Below, in pieces: positions 51,333 to 59,885 of a stretch of 64,000 nucleotides of DNA. Every line of letters begins with the position of its first letter. Position 1 is the stretch's first letter. The DNA comes from Mycolicibacterium boenickei (GTDB lineage Bacteria > Actinomycetota > Actinomycetes > Mycobacteriales > Mycobacteriaceae), in the NCBI RefSeq assembly GCF_010731295.1, contig NZ_AP022579.1, forward strand, positions 3,162,001-3,226,000, read 5' to 3'. The notes below the pieces were generated by a model, which was given only the letters and a program-made list of their open reading frames with translations, ran no database searches and was not told the origin of the DNA. The position numbers and the translations under genes were made by a program.

Positions 51333-53165
51333 CTACTTGTTGAACTTCCCGCTCAAATACTCAGCGCGGCAAGCACTCCGGGCCAGCTTCCCGCTCGTCG
51401 TGCGGGGGATCACGCCTGCGGCGACCATTCGTACGTCGGCCACCCGGATCTGGTGGTGACGTGCTACAGCCGCGCGAATCGCGTCGACGATCGGGCCGGG
51501 CTCGGCACGGCCTGCGCCGGCGGCGCGTTCGGCGACGACCACCAGTTCCTCGCCGCGGTCGCCGACCACGGAGAACGCCGCGACGTAGCCGGAGCGCACC
51601 GCGGGCGATGCCGCGCTGACCGTGGTCTCGATGTCGGTCGGGTAGTGGTTGCGTCCGTCGATCAGGATCATGTCCTTGATCCGGCCGGTGAGGTAGAGCT
51701 CGCCGTCGAGGTAGACCCCGAGGTCACCGGTGGCCAGCCAGTGGCCGTTGTCGGGCACTTCCTCGGCGTGGCTACCGACCGTCAGTCGGGTCTGCAGCTT
51801 GTTGGCGAACACCCGGTCGCTCTCGTCGGCGCGGCCGAAGTAGCCCTGGCCGACGTTGTTGCCGTGCAGCCAGATCTCGCCGACGGTGCCGTCGGCGACC
51901 TCGTCGCCGTCAGGGCTGGCGATCACCGCCCACTGGTTCGGAATCGGCTGGCCGCAGGAGACATGTGCCACGGCGCCCTCGGCGGACGGGTCGACGGTCA
52001 CCGCGCGCCCGGCGCTGAGCTGGTCGCGGTCGAGGTACACCGCGCTGGCCGCGGCACTCGGGGCGATGCTGGCCACCGACAGTGTCGCCTCGGCCATGCC
52101 GTACGACGGCTTGACCGCGGTCGCGGGCAGCCCGTACGGGGCGAACGCCGAGGTGAACTTCTCGACAGCGGCCATGGTGACCGGTTCGGAGCCGTTGAGC
52201 AACGTCACCACGTTGGTGAGGTCCAGCGCTTCGCCTGCGGGCGGCAGGCCGCGCTCGGCCGCCAGCTCGAAGGCGAAGTTGGGTGCCGCGGCGAGGGTGC
52301 GGCCGTGGGCGGCCTCGACACCGAGCTGCTTGATCCAGCGGTAGGGCCGCCGGACGAAGGCCATGGGGTCCATCAGCGTGATGTGGCTACCGCACAACGC
52401 CGGGAACATGATCATGATCAGGCCCATGTCGTGGTAGAGCGGCAGCCAGCTGACGCTGCGGATGCCCATGCTGAGGTCACCGGCCAGGATCATCTGCAGC
52501 ACGTTGGTACACACGTTGCGGTGGGTGATCTCCACACCGGCCGGGGTCCGGGTGGAGCCCGAGGTGTACTGCAGGTAGGCGATGTCGTCGGTTCCGATGG
52601 TGGGGGCCTGGAACATCTCGGCCAGCGAGTCCGGAACCGCGTCGACCGCGATCAGGCGCGGACGCTCGGCGGCGGGAAGGGTGCGCAGGAAGTTGCGCAC
52701 CGACTCGGAGGCGGCGCTCGTCGTGAGGACCACGGTGGGTTTGGCGTCTGCCAGCACGGCGGCCAGACGTTCGGTGTGACCGGCCAAGCTGGGCGCGAAC
52801 AGCGGCACCGCGATATTGCCGGCGTGGATCGCGGCGAAGAAGGCGGCGACGTACTCGACGCCCTGCGGAGCCAGGATAGCCACGCGGTCGCGGGGCTGGG
52901 TGACCTGCTGCAGTCGGGCGCCGACAGCGCATACCTGTGACCACAGGGCGTTCCAGCTGAGCTCTACGGCGCGGCCGTCCGAGTCGGTCGAGTAGTCGAG
53001 GAATCGGTACGACGGCTCGTCCCCAAACGTGAACCGGTTGCGATCCAGGAAAGACGTAAGGGTGACGCCGTCGGGTACGACGATCGTGCCGTCGTCGCGA
53101 ACGTAGTTCTCGATGTTCGACGTCGACGCATCAACAGCACTGGTTGCGAAGGGATCCCGACCCAT
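51333..53165 (-). CDS. Fatty-acyl-AMP ligase (FAAL, FadD32-like)
   Basis: About 610 residues. The adenylation motifs are YLQYTSGSTRTPAGVEITHRN, YGMAEATL and, in the C-terminal domain, YLTGRIKDMILIDGRNHYPTDIE. The order and wording (RVAILAPQGVEYVAAFFAAIHAG, SWLPLYHDMGLI) are those of FAALs, which load fatty acids as acyl-AMP onto polyketide synthases rather than making acyl-CoA. No polyketide synthase or acyl carrier protein is in the window. The ATG at 53163-53165 fits a leaderless -10 box. Confidence 0.9.
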   Translation of the reverse strand: MGRDPFATSAVDASTSNIENYVRDDGTIVVPDGVTLTSFLDRNRFTFGDEPSYRFLDYSTDSDGRAVELSWNALWSQVCAVGARLQQVTQPRDRVAILAPQGVEYVAAFFAAIHAGNIAVPLFAPSLAGHTERLAAVLADAKPTVVLTTSAASESVRNFLRTLPAAERPRLIAVDAVPDSLAEMFQAPTIGTDDIAYLQYTSGSTRTPAGVEITHRNVCTNVLQMILAGDLSMGIRSVSWLPLYHDMGLIMIMFPALCGSHITLMDPMAFVRRPYRWIKQLGVEAAHGRTLAAAPNFAFELAAERGLPPAGEALDLTNVVTLLNGSEPVTMAAVEKFTSAFAPYGLPATAVKPSYGMAEATLSVASIAPSAAASAVYLDRDQLSAGRAVTVDPSAEGAVAHVSCGQPIPNQWAVIASPDGDEVADGTVGEIWLHGNNVGQGYFGRADESDRVFANKLQTRLTVGSHAEEVPDNGHWLATGDLGVYLDGELYLTGRIKDMILIDGRNHYPTDIETTVSAASPAVRSGYVAAFSVVGDRGEELVVVAERAAGAGRAEPGPIVDAIRAAVARHHQIRVADVRMVAAGVIPRTTSGKLARSACRAEYLSGKFNK

Positions 53166-53173
53166 AACAGGTA

Positions 53174-53179
53174 AGACTA
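53174..53179 (-). promoter_or_regulatory. -10 box of the FAAL gene
   Basis: TAGTCT on the minus strand lies 8 nt before the ATG at 53165. Confidence 0.4.
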
Positions 53180-53257
53180 ATAGCGCCTCTAATAAAGCCC
53201 CGCAGCGTGGTCCGGTGTGGGTTGTCACCCGGTGTGGAAAATGTGTCGTGGGTCTCT

Positions 53258-53815
53258 CTATCGGGGTCCGTCCACCGCATAAGTCCCGTTATCGTCCGTG
53301 AATTCCACGATCACCCGGCGCAGTGTGTCGTTGATCTCAACCGCGCAGGTGAACGTCTCCCCGGTGTGCACGACCGGATTCTTGCCGTCGTTGCATGCGA
53401 CCGCGACGACACGGTTGGCCCCGTAGCCGTTGATCGGGTCGGACAAGATCTGCGCCACCCCGGCCTCGGCCTGTCGGACATCCAGCCGGGTGCCGGTGGC
53501 GTCCGAGCGGCTCCAGACCCACAACCCGACCCCGATGACCACGACGGCCGCGGCGGCGACGGCTGCAGAGATCTGCACCCGGCGCCCGGGGAGCTGGGAC
53601 TTGGGCTTGGGGTGAGCCGGAGGTTGCGGCGCGCGTGGTGGCGCGGGCGCGGGCGCGGCCCGCGCGTGGTGGCGGGGCGGCTGTTGGGGCGGCGACGGCT
53701 GCCGCGGGGGAGGCGTCCATGCGGGCCGGGGTGGACGAGGTCCGGGTGGCGGCGTGCCGCCGGGCAAGGGCGCGCCGCCCGGCCGTGCCCACCACGGTTG
53801 CTCGGGACCGCTCAT
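53258..53815 (-). CDS. DUF4333 single-pass membrane protein with Pro-rich N-terminus
   Basis: 185 residues. Residues 1-78 are Pro/Arg/Ala-rich and probably disordered in the cytoplasm. One helix follows (81-101, ISAAVAAAAVVVIGVGLWVW), and then an extracytoplasmic DUF4333 domain with two Cys (VAVACNDGKNPVVHTGETFTC) that may form a disulfide. The function is unknown. It is 27 bp behind the metallopeptidase gene and likely co-transcribed with it. Confidence 0.85.
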   Translation of the reverse strand: MSGPEQPWWARPGGAPLPGGTPPPGPRPPRPAWTPPPRQPSPPQQPPRHHARAAPAPAPPRAPQPPAHPKPKSQLPGRRVQISAAVAAAAVVVIGVGLWVWSRSDATGTRLDVRQAEAGVAQILSDPINGYGANRVVAVACNDGKNPVVHTGETFTCAVEINDTLRRVIVEFTDDNGTYAVDGPR

Positions 53816-53842
53816 CGGCTCTCCTCGACTCGGCTCATCGGC

Positions 53843-55276
53843 TCACGCGAACCGTTGGTAGCACTGCGCGTCATCGCCTTGCAGACCGGACCGGTAGGCC
53901 AGGATGCGGGTGAACCCGGCCGGCAACACCCTGCCGTTGACGTCGCTGGCGGCCAGCCCGTTGGTGAGCAGGCTGCTGATCGCCTCGTCGGTGTCACCAG
54001 CCGACAGGGTGATCGGCAGACCCGGTTCGGCCATCCTCGCCTGCCCCACGCCGGTCAGGCAGCCGGTGCGCATGGCAGCCACCGGAGTGTCGAGCACCAG
54101 GCCCTTCTCGTGCTGCACGGCCAGCGCGTATCGCGACGTCAGCACGGAGATCGCCGAGTTGTCGCCTTGCAGGAGTTCTTGCTCGTCGTTCTCGTTCCTG
54201 GCTTCCCCCAACGCTTTCAGCCCGTCGAGATCCACCACGATGGTGTTTGTCGCCGGGCAGTACGACGCCGGAGGAGATGGGCCCGCGTCGGGACATGAGC
54301 TGGGCTCGGTGCTCAACGCCGGTGGGTTGGCAGGTGCGTACACGCGCCGCAGCGACTGCATGGTCTTGTCGATCAGATCGGCGGTGATCGTGCTGTTGCC
54401 GCCCTGCGCGCCGCTGAAGAAGTCGAGGAACTTGGGTAGATCGCCCCGCCGCTTCTTGATCTCGTCGGAATCCATGGCCGCGCATTGGTCGACGTTGCCG
54501 CTGAACCCGATCTGGAACGCGCTGACCCGGTCCAGCGCCGACCCGTGTTCGCCCCCGGTGAGGGTGGCGTCGACCCGCGTCATCAGGGGATCGCGGATGT
54601 AGATCAGGCCGCCGAGGACGTGGTTGAGGCCGTCGCCGGTGCTCAACTCGAAGCGCGGCGAGTTGCCTGCGGCCACCCAGCGCAGGTACACCCCGGCGAG
54701 GCAGTCGGCTTGCTGCTCCGCAACGAGCACGGGCGTGCTCTCGTTGATCAGCCGGGCTTGTTGCTGGACGGCATGGCCGTACTCGTGCGCCATCACCCCG
54801 ACGACGCCCATCTGGCCGAAATACTGCGCCGCGACGGGAATCGCAACGCCACGGTCCCAGGCCATCACGTCGCTCTTGAGGCAGTAGAAGGCATTGGTCA
54901 GCCCGACGGTGTTCTGTCCGCAGATGTCGAGCCCGGGGGAGGCGTCGGAGTTGTAGGACACGAGGCGGGATACGGGGGTGAAGGTTCCCGGCAACGAGCC
55001 GCCGCGGTAGTTCTGCGACCAGAAGTCCTCGATGTCGTCGACGGCGAGCAGTGCCAGGTCGTCGATCTGGCCGCCATCGGTGTTCTCCGCCCGGCGGGTG
55101 GGCCCGGGTGCGCCGGGGCGGATACCGCTGTGGCCGTCGGTGACGGGCAGGCCGCCGACCCGGTCGGGTAGGAACAACATCGACGTCGCCCGCCCCTCGA
55201 GCACGGTGGCGTCGCCGCAGCCGGCGAGCAGTACGGCACAACAGGCCAGACCGAGCCACCAGCGAAGCCTCGCCAC
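53843..55276 (-). CDS. Zinc-metallopeptidase lipoprotein (second copy)
   Basis: 477 residues. A signal peptide with lipobox LLAGC, then the HExxH site VMAHEYGHAVQQQARL and EQQADCLAGVYLRW, as in the copy at 26849-28294. The two share the order of all conserved segments, including GWDRGV/AWDRGV, PPASYCP and TNGLAASDVNG at the C-terminus. The GTG at 55274-55276 was chosen because it gives the signal peptide directly; the frame is open far upstream, antisense to the kinase gene. The substrate is unknown. Confidence 0.87.
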   Translation of the reverse strand: MARLRWWLGLACCAVLLAGCGDATVLEGRATSMLFLPDRVGGLPVTDGHSGIRPGAPGPTRRAENTDGGQIDDLALLAVDDIEDFWSQNYRGGSLPGTFTPVSRLVSYNSDASPGLDICGQNTVGLTNAFYCLKSDVMAWDRGVAIPVAAQYFGQMGVVGVMAHEYGHAVQQQARLINESTPVLVAEQQADCLAGVYLRWVAAGNSPRFELSTGDGLNHVLGGLIYIRDPLMTRVDATLTGGEHGSALDRVSAFQIGFSGNVDQCAAMDSDEIKKRRGDLPKFLDFFSGAQGGNSTITADLIDKTMQSLRRVYAPANPPALSTEPSSCPDAGPSPPASYCPATNTIVVDLDGLKALGEARNENDEQELLQGDNSAISVLTSRYALAVQHEKGLVLDTPVAAMRTGCLTGVGQARMAEPGLPITLSAGDTDEAISSLLTNGLAASDVNGRVLPAGFTRILAYRSGLQGDDAQCYQRFA

Positions 55277-55375
55277 TTTGAGCCGCCTTTCGTGCGATTC
55301 ACCCCAGCCAGTTCTACCTGCTCGCGCGGACGTTCGGGATTGCCCGCAGATGACCTGGGCGACAATGGCCCCGTT

Positions 55376-56026
55376 ATGTGCACGTTCGACGACCTGCTGG
55401 CTCGGGTGCTGGCGCGCGCCGCGGAACCGGGTACCTCCGTCATCGGGATCACGGGTCCGCCGGGGGCGGGCAAGTCCACCCTGGCCGAGGCGCTCGTCGC
55501 AGCAGCCCGCGTCCGTCTCGGCACCGAGGCGGTGGCCCACGTGCCGATGGACGGATTTCACCTCGCCGATGTGGAACTGCGCCGGCTGGGCCGGCTGGAT
55601 CGCAAGGGCGCACCTGACACTTTCGACGTTGCCGGCTACGCCGCGCTGCTGCGCCGGATCCGCATGCGCGCCGAGGTGGTCTACGCCCCGGGCTTCGAGC
55701 GCGACATCGAGCAGCCGGTCGCCGGCGCGATCCCGGTCTTCCCGGACACGGCCGTGTTGCTCACCGAGGGCAATTATCTTCTGCTCGACGTCTCCGCATG
55801 GCCGGCGGTGGCGGCCGCGATCGATGAAATCTGGTACTGCGCAATTCAAGACGATGTGCGCATCGCGCGGCTGGTGGCCCGCCACACCACTTTCGGCAAG
55901 TCGGCGACCGCGGCGCGGCGGTGGGTTGCCGAGGTCGACGAACCCAATGCGCGGCTGGTGGCCGGCACTGCGGTGCGAGCCGATCTGGTCGTCTCGGCAG
56001 ACGTCGTGACGCCCAACTCACACTGA
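55376..56026 (+). CDS. Nucleoside/nucleotide kinase-like P-loop protein
   Basis: 216 residues. Walker A GPPGAGKSTLAEAL near residue 28, VPMDGFHLADVELRRLG and LLTEGNYLLLDVSAW match the uridine kinase/PanK-like family sometimes named YggC/FrcK-type. The phosphoryl acceptor may be a nucleoside, pantothenate or sugar; the sequence does not decide. GACAAT at 55361-55366 gives a possible promoter 9 nt before the ATG. It precedes ahpC by 119 bp. Confidence 0.85.
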   Translation: MCTFDDLLARVLARAAEPGTSVIGITGPPGAGKSTLAEALVAAARVRLGTEAVAHVPMDGFHLADVELRRLGRLDRKGAPDTFDVAGYAALLRRIRMRAEVVYAPGFERDIEQPVAGAIPVFPDTAVLLTEGNYLLLDVSAWPAVAAAIDEIWYCAIQDDVRIARLVARHTTFGKSATAARRWVAEVDEPNARLVAGTAVRADLVVSADVVTPNSH

Positions 56027-56063
56027 TGTCGTCTGTGTGGATTCTCACGTCTGATCGAGTTGC

Positions 56064-56069
56064 TATAAC
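56064..56069 (+). promoter_or_regulatory. Candidate -10 box of ahpC
   Basis: TATAAC lies about 80 bp before the ahpC ATG. The -35 is not obvious, which is common for regulated promoters. Confidence 0.4.
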
Positions 56070-56100
56070 TATCAGCCGGCGGCCAGAATCGATGTGTAAA

Positions 56101-56117
56101 TCTGGAATCATTCCAGA
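56101..56117. promoter_or_regulatory. Palindromic operator upstream of ahpC
   Basis: TCTGGAATCATTCCAGA is a perfect 7-bp inverted repeat around a 3-bp centre, 28 bp before the ahpC ATG. It probably binds a dimeric regulator of the peroxide response. The regulator is not known; no oxyR gene is adjacent. Confidence 0.6.
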
Positions 56118-56145
56118 AAAAACATGCGAGATTGGATAGGTTGCG

Positions 56146-56733
56146 ATGGCACTTTTGACGATTGGTTCTCAGTTCCCGGAATACGACCTGACGGCCGTGG
56201 TCGGCGGAGATCTGTCGAAGGTCGATGCCAAGCAGCCCGATGACTATTTCACCCGCGTCACCAACAAGGACGACGAGGGCAAGTGGCGGATCATCTTCTT
56301 CTGGCCCAAGGACTTCACCTTTGTGTGCCCGACCGAGATCGCCGCGTTCGGCAAGCTCAACGAGGACTTCGAGGATCGCGACGCCAAGGTCATCGGTGTT
56401 TCGGTGGACAACGAGTTCGTGCACTTCCAGTGGCGTGCCCAGCACGAGGACCTGAAGAAGCTGCCGTTCCCCATGGCATCCGACCTCAAGCGTGAGCTCT
56501 CGCAGGCCGCGGGCGTGCTCAACGCCGACGGGGTCGCGGACCGCGCGACCTTCATCGTCGATCCCAACAACGAGATCCAGTTCGTCTCGGTGACCGCTGG
56601 CTCGGTTGGGCGCAATGTCGATGAGGTGCTGCGTGTGCTCGACGCACTGCAGTCCGATGAGCTGTGCGCCTGCAACTGGAAGAAGGGTGACCCGACGCTG
56701 GACGCCGGCGAGCTGTTGGCCGAGGCGGTCTGA
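56146..56733 (+). CDS. ahpC: Alkyl hydroperoxide reductase AhpC (2-Cys peroxiredoxin)
   Basis: 195 residues. The peroxidatic Cys is Cys61 in [11 protein letters not shown]; Cys174 and Cys176 (LCACNW) are the additional cysteines characteristic of the mycobacterial three-Cys AhpC. It reduces hydrogen peroxide, organic peroxides and peroxynitrite. AhpD, its adaptor, is encoded 2 bp downstream. It is not divergent from oxyR here, unlike in M. tuberculosis. Confidence 0.97.
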   Translation: MALLTIGSQFPEYDLTAVVGGDLSKVDAKQPDDYFTRVTNKDDEGKWRIIFFWPKDFTFVCPTEIAAFGKLNEDFEDRDAKVIGVSVDNEFVHFQWRAQHEDLKKLPFPMASDLKRELSQAAGVLNADGVADRATFIVDPNNEIQFVSVTAGSVGRNVDEVLRVLDALQSDELCACNWKKGDPTLDAGELLAEAV

Positions 56734-56735
56734 CC

Positions 56736-57269
56736 GTGAGCATCGACAACATCAAGGAAGCCCTGCCGGAGTACGCGAAGGACCTCAAGCTCAACTTCGG
56801 CAGCATCGTCAAGTCGACCGAGCTCAACGAGCAGCAGCTGTGGGGCGCCCTGGTGGCCACCGCTGCGGCGACCAAGTCGGAGCGCCTGCTGAAGGAGATC
56901 TCCGAGGACGCCCTCGACGTGCTGAGCGCGGAGGCCTACAACGGCGCCCTCGGCGCTGCGGCGATCATGGGGATGAACAACGTCTTCTACCGCACCAAGG
57001 GTCAGCTCGACGGACGCTACGACGACCTGCGCGCGGGCCTGCGGATGAACATCATCGCCAACCCCGGTGTGCCCAAGGAAGATTTCGAGCTGTGGTCGCT
57101 GGCGGTGTCGGCGATCAACGGCTGCTCGCACTGCCTGTCGGCGCACGAGACCGTGTTGCGCGACGCCGAGGTGTCCCGCACGACGATCTTCGAAGCCATC
57201 CGGTTGGCGTCGATCGTCTCCGGGGTGGCCCAGGCGCTGCTCACCGCCGACGCACTCGCCGCGGTCTGA
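56736..57269 (+). CDS. ahpD: Alkylhydroperoxidase AhpD
   Basis: 177 residues, all helical. The catalytic set is complete: Cys130 and Cys133 (CSHC), His137 and Glu118. AhpD links AhpC to the dihydrolipoamide acyltransferase system for reduction and has weak peroxidase activity of its own. GTG start, 2 bp after ahpC. A strong terminator follows. Confidence 0.96.
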   Translation: MSIDNIKEALPEYAKDLKLNFGSIVKSTELNEQQLWGALVATAAATKSERLLKEISEDALDVLSAEAYNGALGAAAIMGMNNVFYRTKGQLDGRYDDLRAGLRMNIIANPGVPKEDFELWSLAVSAINGCSHCLSAHETVLRDAEVSRTTIFEAIRLASIVSGVAQALLTADALAAV

Positions 57270-57274
57270 CGCAC

Positions 57275-57294
57275 AAGCCTCCAAAAAGAGGCTT
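57275..57294 (+). terminator. Small hairpin after ahpD
   Basis: AAGCCTC (57275-57281) pairs with GAGGCTT (57288-57294), loop CAAAAA. It precedes the stronger hairpin below and may be a processing or stability element. Confidence 0.4.
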
Positions 57295-57315
57295 AAGCGC
57301 ATAACCAAACAGATA

Positions 57316-57349
57316 AACTCGCCTCTCGCAATCCGAGAGGCGAGTTTTC
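57316..57349 (+). terminator. Intrinsic terminator of ahpC-ahpD
   Basis: A perfect 13-bp stem (57316-57328 with 57334-57346) and a 5-nt loop, running into TTTTC. It lies just before the MHS transporter start, so it may also attenuate read-through into that gene. Confidence 0.85.
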
Positions 57350-57351
57350 TG

Positions 57352-58689
57352 TTGACGGCACCGAAGAGAAACACCCGCATCGACCCAACCGTGCGCAAGG
57401 CGATCACCGGCGCGTCCATCGGCAACGCGGTGGAATGGTTCGACTTCGCCATCTACGGGTTTCTGGCGACCTACATCGCCGCCAACTTCTTCCCGTCCGG
57501 CAACGAAACTGCCGCACTGCTCAACACTTTCGCCATCTTCGCGGCCGCGTTCTTCATGCGTCCGCTGGGCGGCTTTGTCTTCGGTCCGCTGGGGGACAGG
57601 CTGGGTCGCCAGCGCGTGCTCGCCGTGGTGATCCTGTTGATGTCGGCCGCCACTCTCGGCATCGGCCTGCTGCCCACCTACGCCACCATCGGCGTGGCCG
57701 CTCCGTTGCTGCTTCTCCTGCTGCGGTGCCTGCAGGGATTCTCCGCGGGTGGTGAATACGGTGGCGGCGCGGTCTATCTCGCGGAATACGCGAAGACCCG
57801 ATGGCGCGGGTTCACGGTCACGTTCATCGCGTGGTCAGGGGTGCTGGGCTTCCTACTGGGCTCGATCACCGTCACGGTGTTGCAGGCCTACCTGCCGGCG
57901 GATGCGATGGAAAGCTACGGCTGGCGTATCCCGTTCCTGGTGGCCGCGCCGCTCGGCCTGGTCGGCCTCTACATCAGGCTGCGCCTCGACGACACACCGG
58001 AATTCGCCAAACTCGACGAGGCCGACCGGGTGGCCACCTCGCCGCTGCGCGAGGCCGTGGGCACGGCCCGGCGGGCGATCCTGCAGGTCATCGGGCTGTT
58101 CATCGTGTTCAACGTCGGCTACTACGTCGTCTTCACGTTCCTGCCGACGTACTTCATCAAGGCCCTGCATTTCACCAAGACCCAGGCCTTCATCTCGATC
58201 ACCTTGGCCAGCCTGGTGGCGCTGATCCTGATCCTGCCGTTGGCGGCGCTTTCGGACCGGATCGGGCGCAGGCCCCTGTTGATCGCCGGCTCGGTGGGGT
58301 TCGCGGTATGCGCGTATCCGCTGTTCCTGCTGATGAATTCGGGATCGGTGGCGGCGGCGATCGCGGGACACTGCGTGCTGGCCGCCATCGAATCGGTGTA
58401 TGTGGCGACGGCGGTGACCGCCGGCGTCGAACTGTTCGCCACCCGGGTGCGCTACAGCGGCTTCTCGATCGGCTACAACATCGCGGTGGCATTGTTCGGC
58501 GGGACCACCCCGTATGTGGTCACCTGGCTCACCGCGGCCACCGGCAACAACCTGGCGCCCGCGTTGTATCTCGCTGCCGCCGGCATAGTCTCGTTGCTCA
58601 CTGTCCTGACCTTGCGCGAAACCGCGGGGCGGCAACTGTCGGGCATGGACGACCCAACCGGCGGGCAACGTGTCACGATGACACCGTGA
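57352..58689 (+). CDS. MHS-family metabolite:H+ symporter (second copy)
   Basis: About 445 residues with 12 helices. [44 protein letters not shown] and [21 protein letters not shown] place it in the same family as the symporter at 47170-48540. The substrate is unknown. The start is uncertain: TTG at 57352 ([11 protein letters not shown]) or GTG at 57391, both just behind the ahpD terminator. The stop overlaps the GTG of the LacI regulator (GTGA), so the two are translationally coupled. Confidence 0.88.
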   Translation: MTAPKRNTRIDPTVRKAITGASIGNAVEWFDFAIYGFLATYIAANFFPSGNETAALLNTFAIFAAAFFMRPLGGFVFGPLGDRLGRQRVLAVVILLMSAATLGIGLLPTYATIGVAAPLLLLLLRCLQGFSAGGEYGGGAVYLAEYAKTRWRGFTVTFIAWSGVLGFLLGSITVTVLQAYLPADAMESYGWRIPFLVAAPLGLVGLYIRLRLDDTPEFAKLDEADRVATSPLREAVGTARRAILQVIGLFIVFNVGYYVVFTFLPTYFIKALHFTKTQAFISITLASLVALILILPLAALSDRIGRRPLLIAGSVGFAVCAYPLFLLMNSGSVAAAIAGHCVLAAIESVYVATAVTAGVELFATRVRYSGFSIGYNIAVALFGGTTPYVVTWLTAATGNNLAPALYLAAAGIVSLLTVLTLRETAGRQLSGMDDPTGGQRVTMTP

Positions 58690-59771
58690 GCGCTGCAAAG
58701 GGACGCCCTACAGGATCGGACGAAGGACGCCCGTCGAGGTCGAATGAAGGACGCCCGCTCAGGTCGAATGAAGGACGCCCGCTCAGGTCGAGTGTCGGGC
58801 TCCGCCCGACCAAAGCCGACGTTGCCAGGCTGGCCAACGTTTCCACGGCAACCGTCAGCTATGTGCTCAACAACGTTCAGGGTCAACGTATCTCCGAGCA
58901 GACCCAAGCCGCGGTGCGTAAGGCCGCGGCCGACCTCGGGTACCGGCCGAACCTGGCGGCCCGCAACCTCGCGGTCGGTGGCAGCGGCGTGGTGCTCTAC
59001 ATCGTGCCGCGGACCGATCTCGGTGAACTGCCTCTGGAGGTCGGCAGTCGCCTCACCACGGCGCTCGGCCGGCACGGCATCGTGCTGTCGATGCAGCTCG
59101 AGACCGACGACGGACAGAACATCGTCGACGCGGTGGCGAACCTCAACCCGGTGGCAGTCTCTGGCGTGTTCCCTCTCACGGGTGCGGCCGCCGCAGCTGT
59201 CGAGGCGGCCAAGATCCCGCAGATCTACCTGGGCAGCGAGAAACTGCGGGCGCTCGGGTCGCTGCATCTGACGGTCGGCGCGATGCGGGTGGAACATCTC
59301 ATGTCGCGCGGCCACACCCGCCTGGCCTTCGCCTATTCCGGCACCGAGGTGCTGCGGCCTCTCGGTGACTACTGGTTGTCGGGCCTTCGGGTGGCCGCCG
59401 GTGAGCACGGCCTGCCCGAGATCGAGGTCGACAGTGTGGCCACCGACGGATCCGACGCGGCCGCCGTCGTGTCGAAATGGGTGTCGGCCGGGGTGACAGC
59501 CGTATGCGCGCAGAGCGACGAGACCGCGTTCGCGGTGTTGCACGGGATACGGCGGGCCGGATTGCGCTGCCCTGACGGTCTCGCGGTCATGGGGGTCGAC
59601 GCGATACCGCTCGGGGCGGTGAGTTCCCCGCCCCTGACCTCCGTCGTATTCGACGCCAAGACCATCGTCGACGCGGCCGTGCCGGCCATGATGGCCGAAC
59701 TGGGATATCCCACCGTCGGCGATGTCGACGGTGGGGACCCCGCCCGGCTCATCGTGCGTGACAGCACCTGA
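58686..59771 (+). CDS. LacI-family transcriptional regulator with a GRP-repeat N-terminus
   Basis: 361 residues. After a repetitive 37-residue extension comes the LacI helix-turn-helix ([22 protein letters not shown], hinge [13 protein letters not shown]) and a periplasmic-binding-protein-type ligand domain. Most LacI proteins start within a few residues of the helix-turn-helix, so the extension, made of four 8-residue units each beginning GRP, is unusual. The GTG overlaps the symporter stop, and the regulator probably controls that symporter in response to its substrate. Confidence 0.9.
   Translation: MSAAKGRPTGSDEGRPSRSNEGRPLRSNEGRPLRSSVGLRPTKADVARLANVSTATVSYVLNNVQGQRISEQTQAAVRKAAADLGYRPNLAARNLAVGGSGVVLYIVPRTDLGELPLEVGSRLTTALGRHGIVLSMQLETDDGQNIVDAVANLNPVAVSGVFPLTGAAAAAVEAAKIPQIYLGSEKLRALGSLHLTVGAMRVEHLMSRGHTRLAFAYSGTEVLRPLGDYWLSGLRVAAGEHGLPEIEVDSVATDGSDAAAVVSKWVSAGVTAVCAQSDETAFAVLHGIRRAGLRCPDGLAVMGVDAIPLGAVSSPPLTSVVFDAKTIVDAAVPAMMAELGYPTVGDVDGGDPARLIVRDST
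58701..58796 (+). repeat. 24-bp tandem repeat, four copies, in the LacI gene
   Basis: Units begin at 58701, 58725, 58749 and 58773, each with GGACGCCC. The second and third differ by only a few bases; the first and last are more diverged. The reading frame is kept (8 residues per unit), so copy-number change would lengthen or shorten the protein without disrupting it. Confidence 0.93.
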
Positions 59772-59836
59772 GCATTACGTGTGAACGGTAAGTCGTAACC
59801 CGCGATGGCCTTGTCCGGCCGCCTTCCCGGCGTGTA

Positions 59837-59852
59837 ACTTACGCGTGTAAGT
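59837..59852. promoter_or_regulatory. Inverted-repeat operator upstream of the P450 gene
   Basis: ACTTACGCGTGTAAGT has 6-bp arms ACTTAC/GTAAGT and a 4-bp centre. It lies 33 bp before the P450 GTG. A related half-site pattern, TTACGTGTG and GGTAAG, occurs at about 59776-59793. A TetR-type repressor is likely; none is adjacent. Confidence 0.55.
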
Positions 59853-59885
59853 AACTCTCCGCAGCCCTCAGAGAGGCGGACCGCC

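Noticed and set aside
58701..58796. CRISPR-like array
   Set aside because: The 24-bp units are directly adjacent without spacers and stay in frame within the LacI coding sequence. It is a coding tandem repeat.
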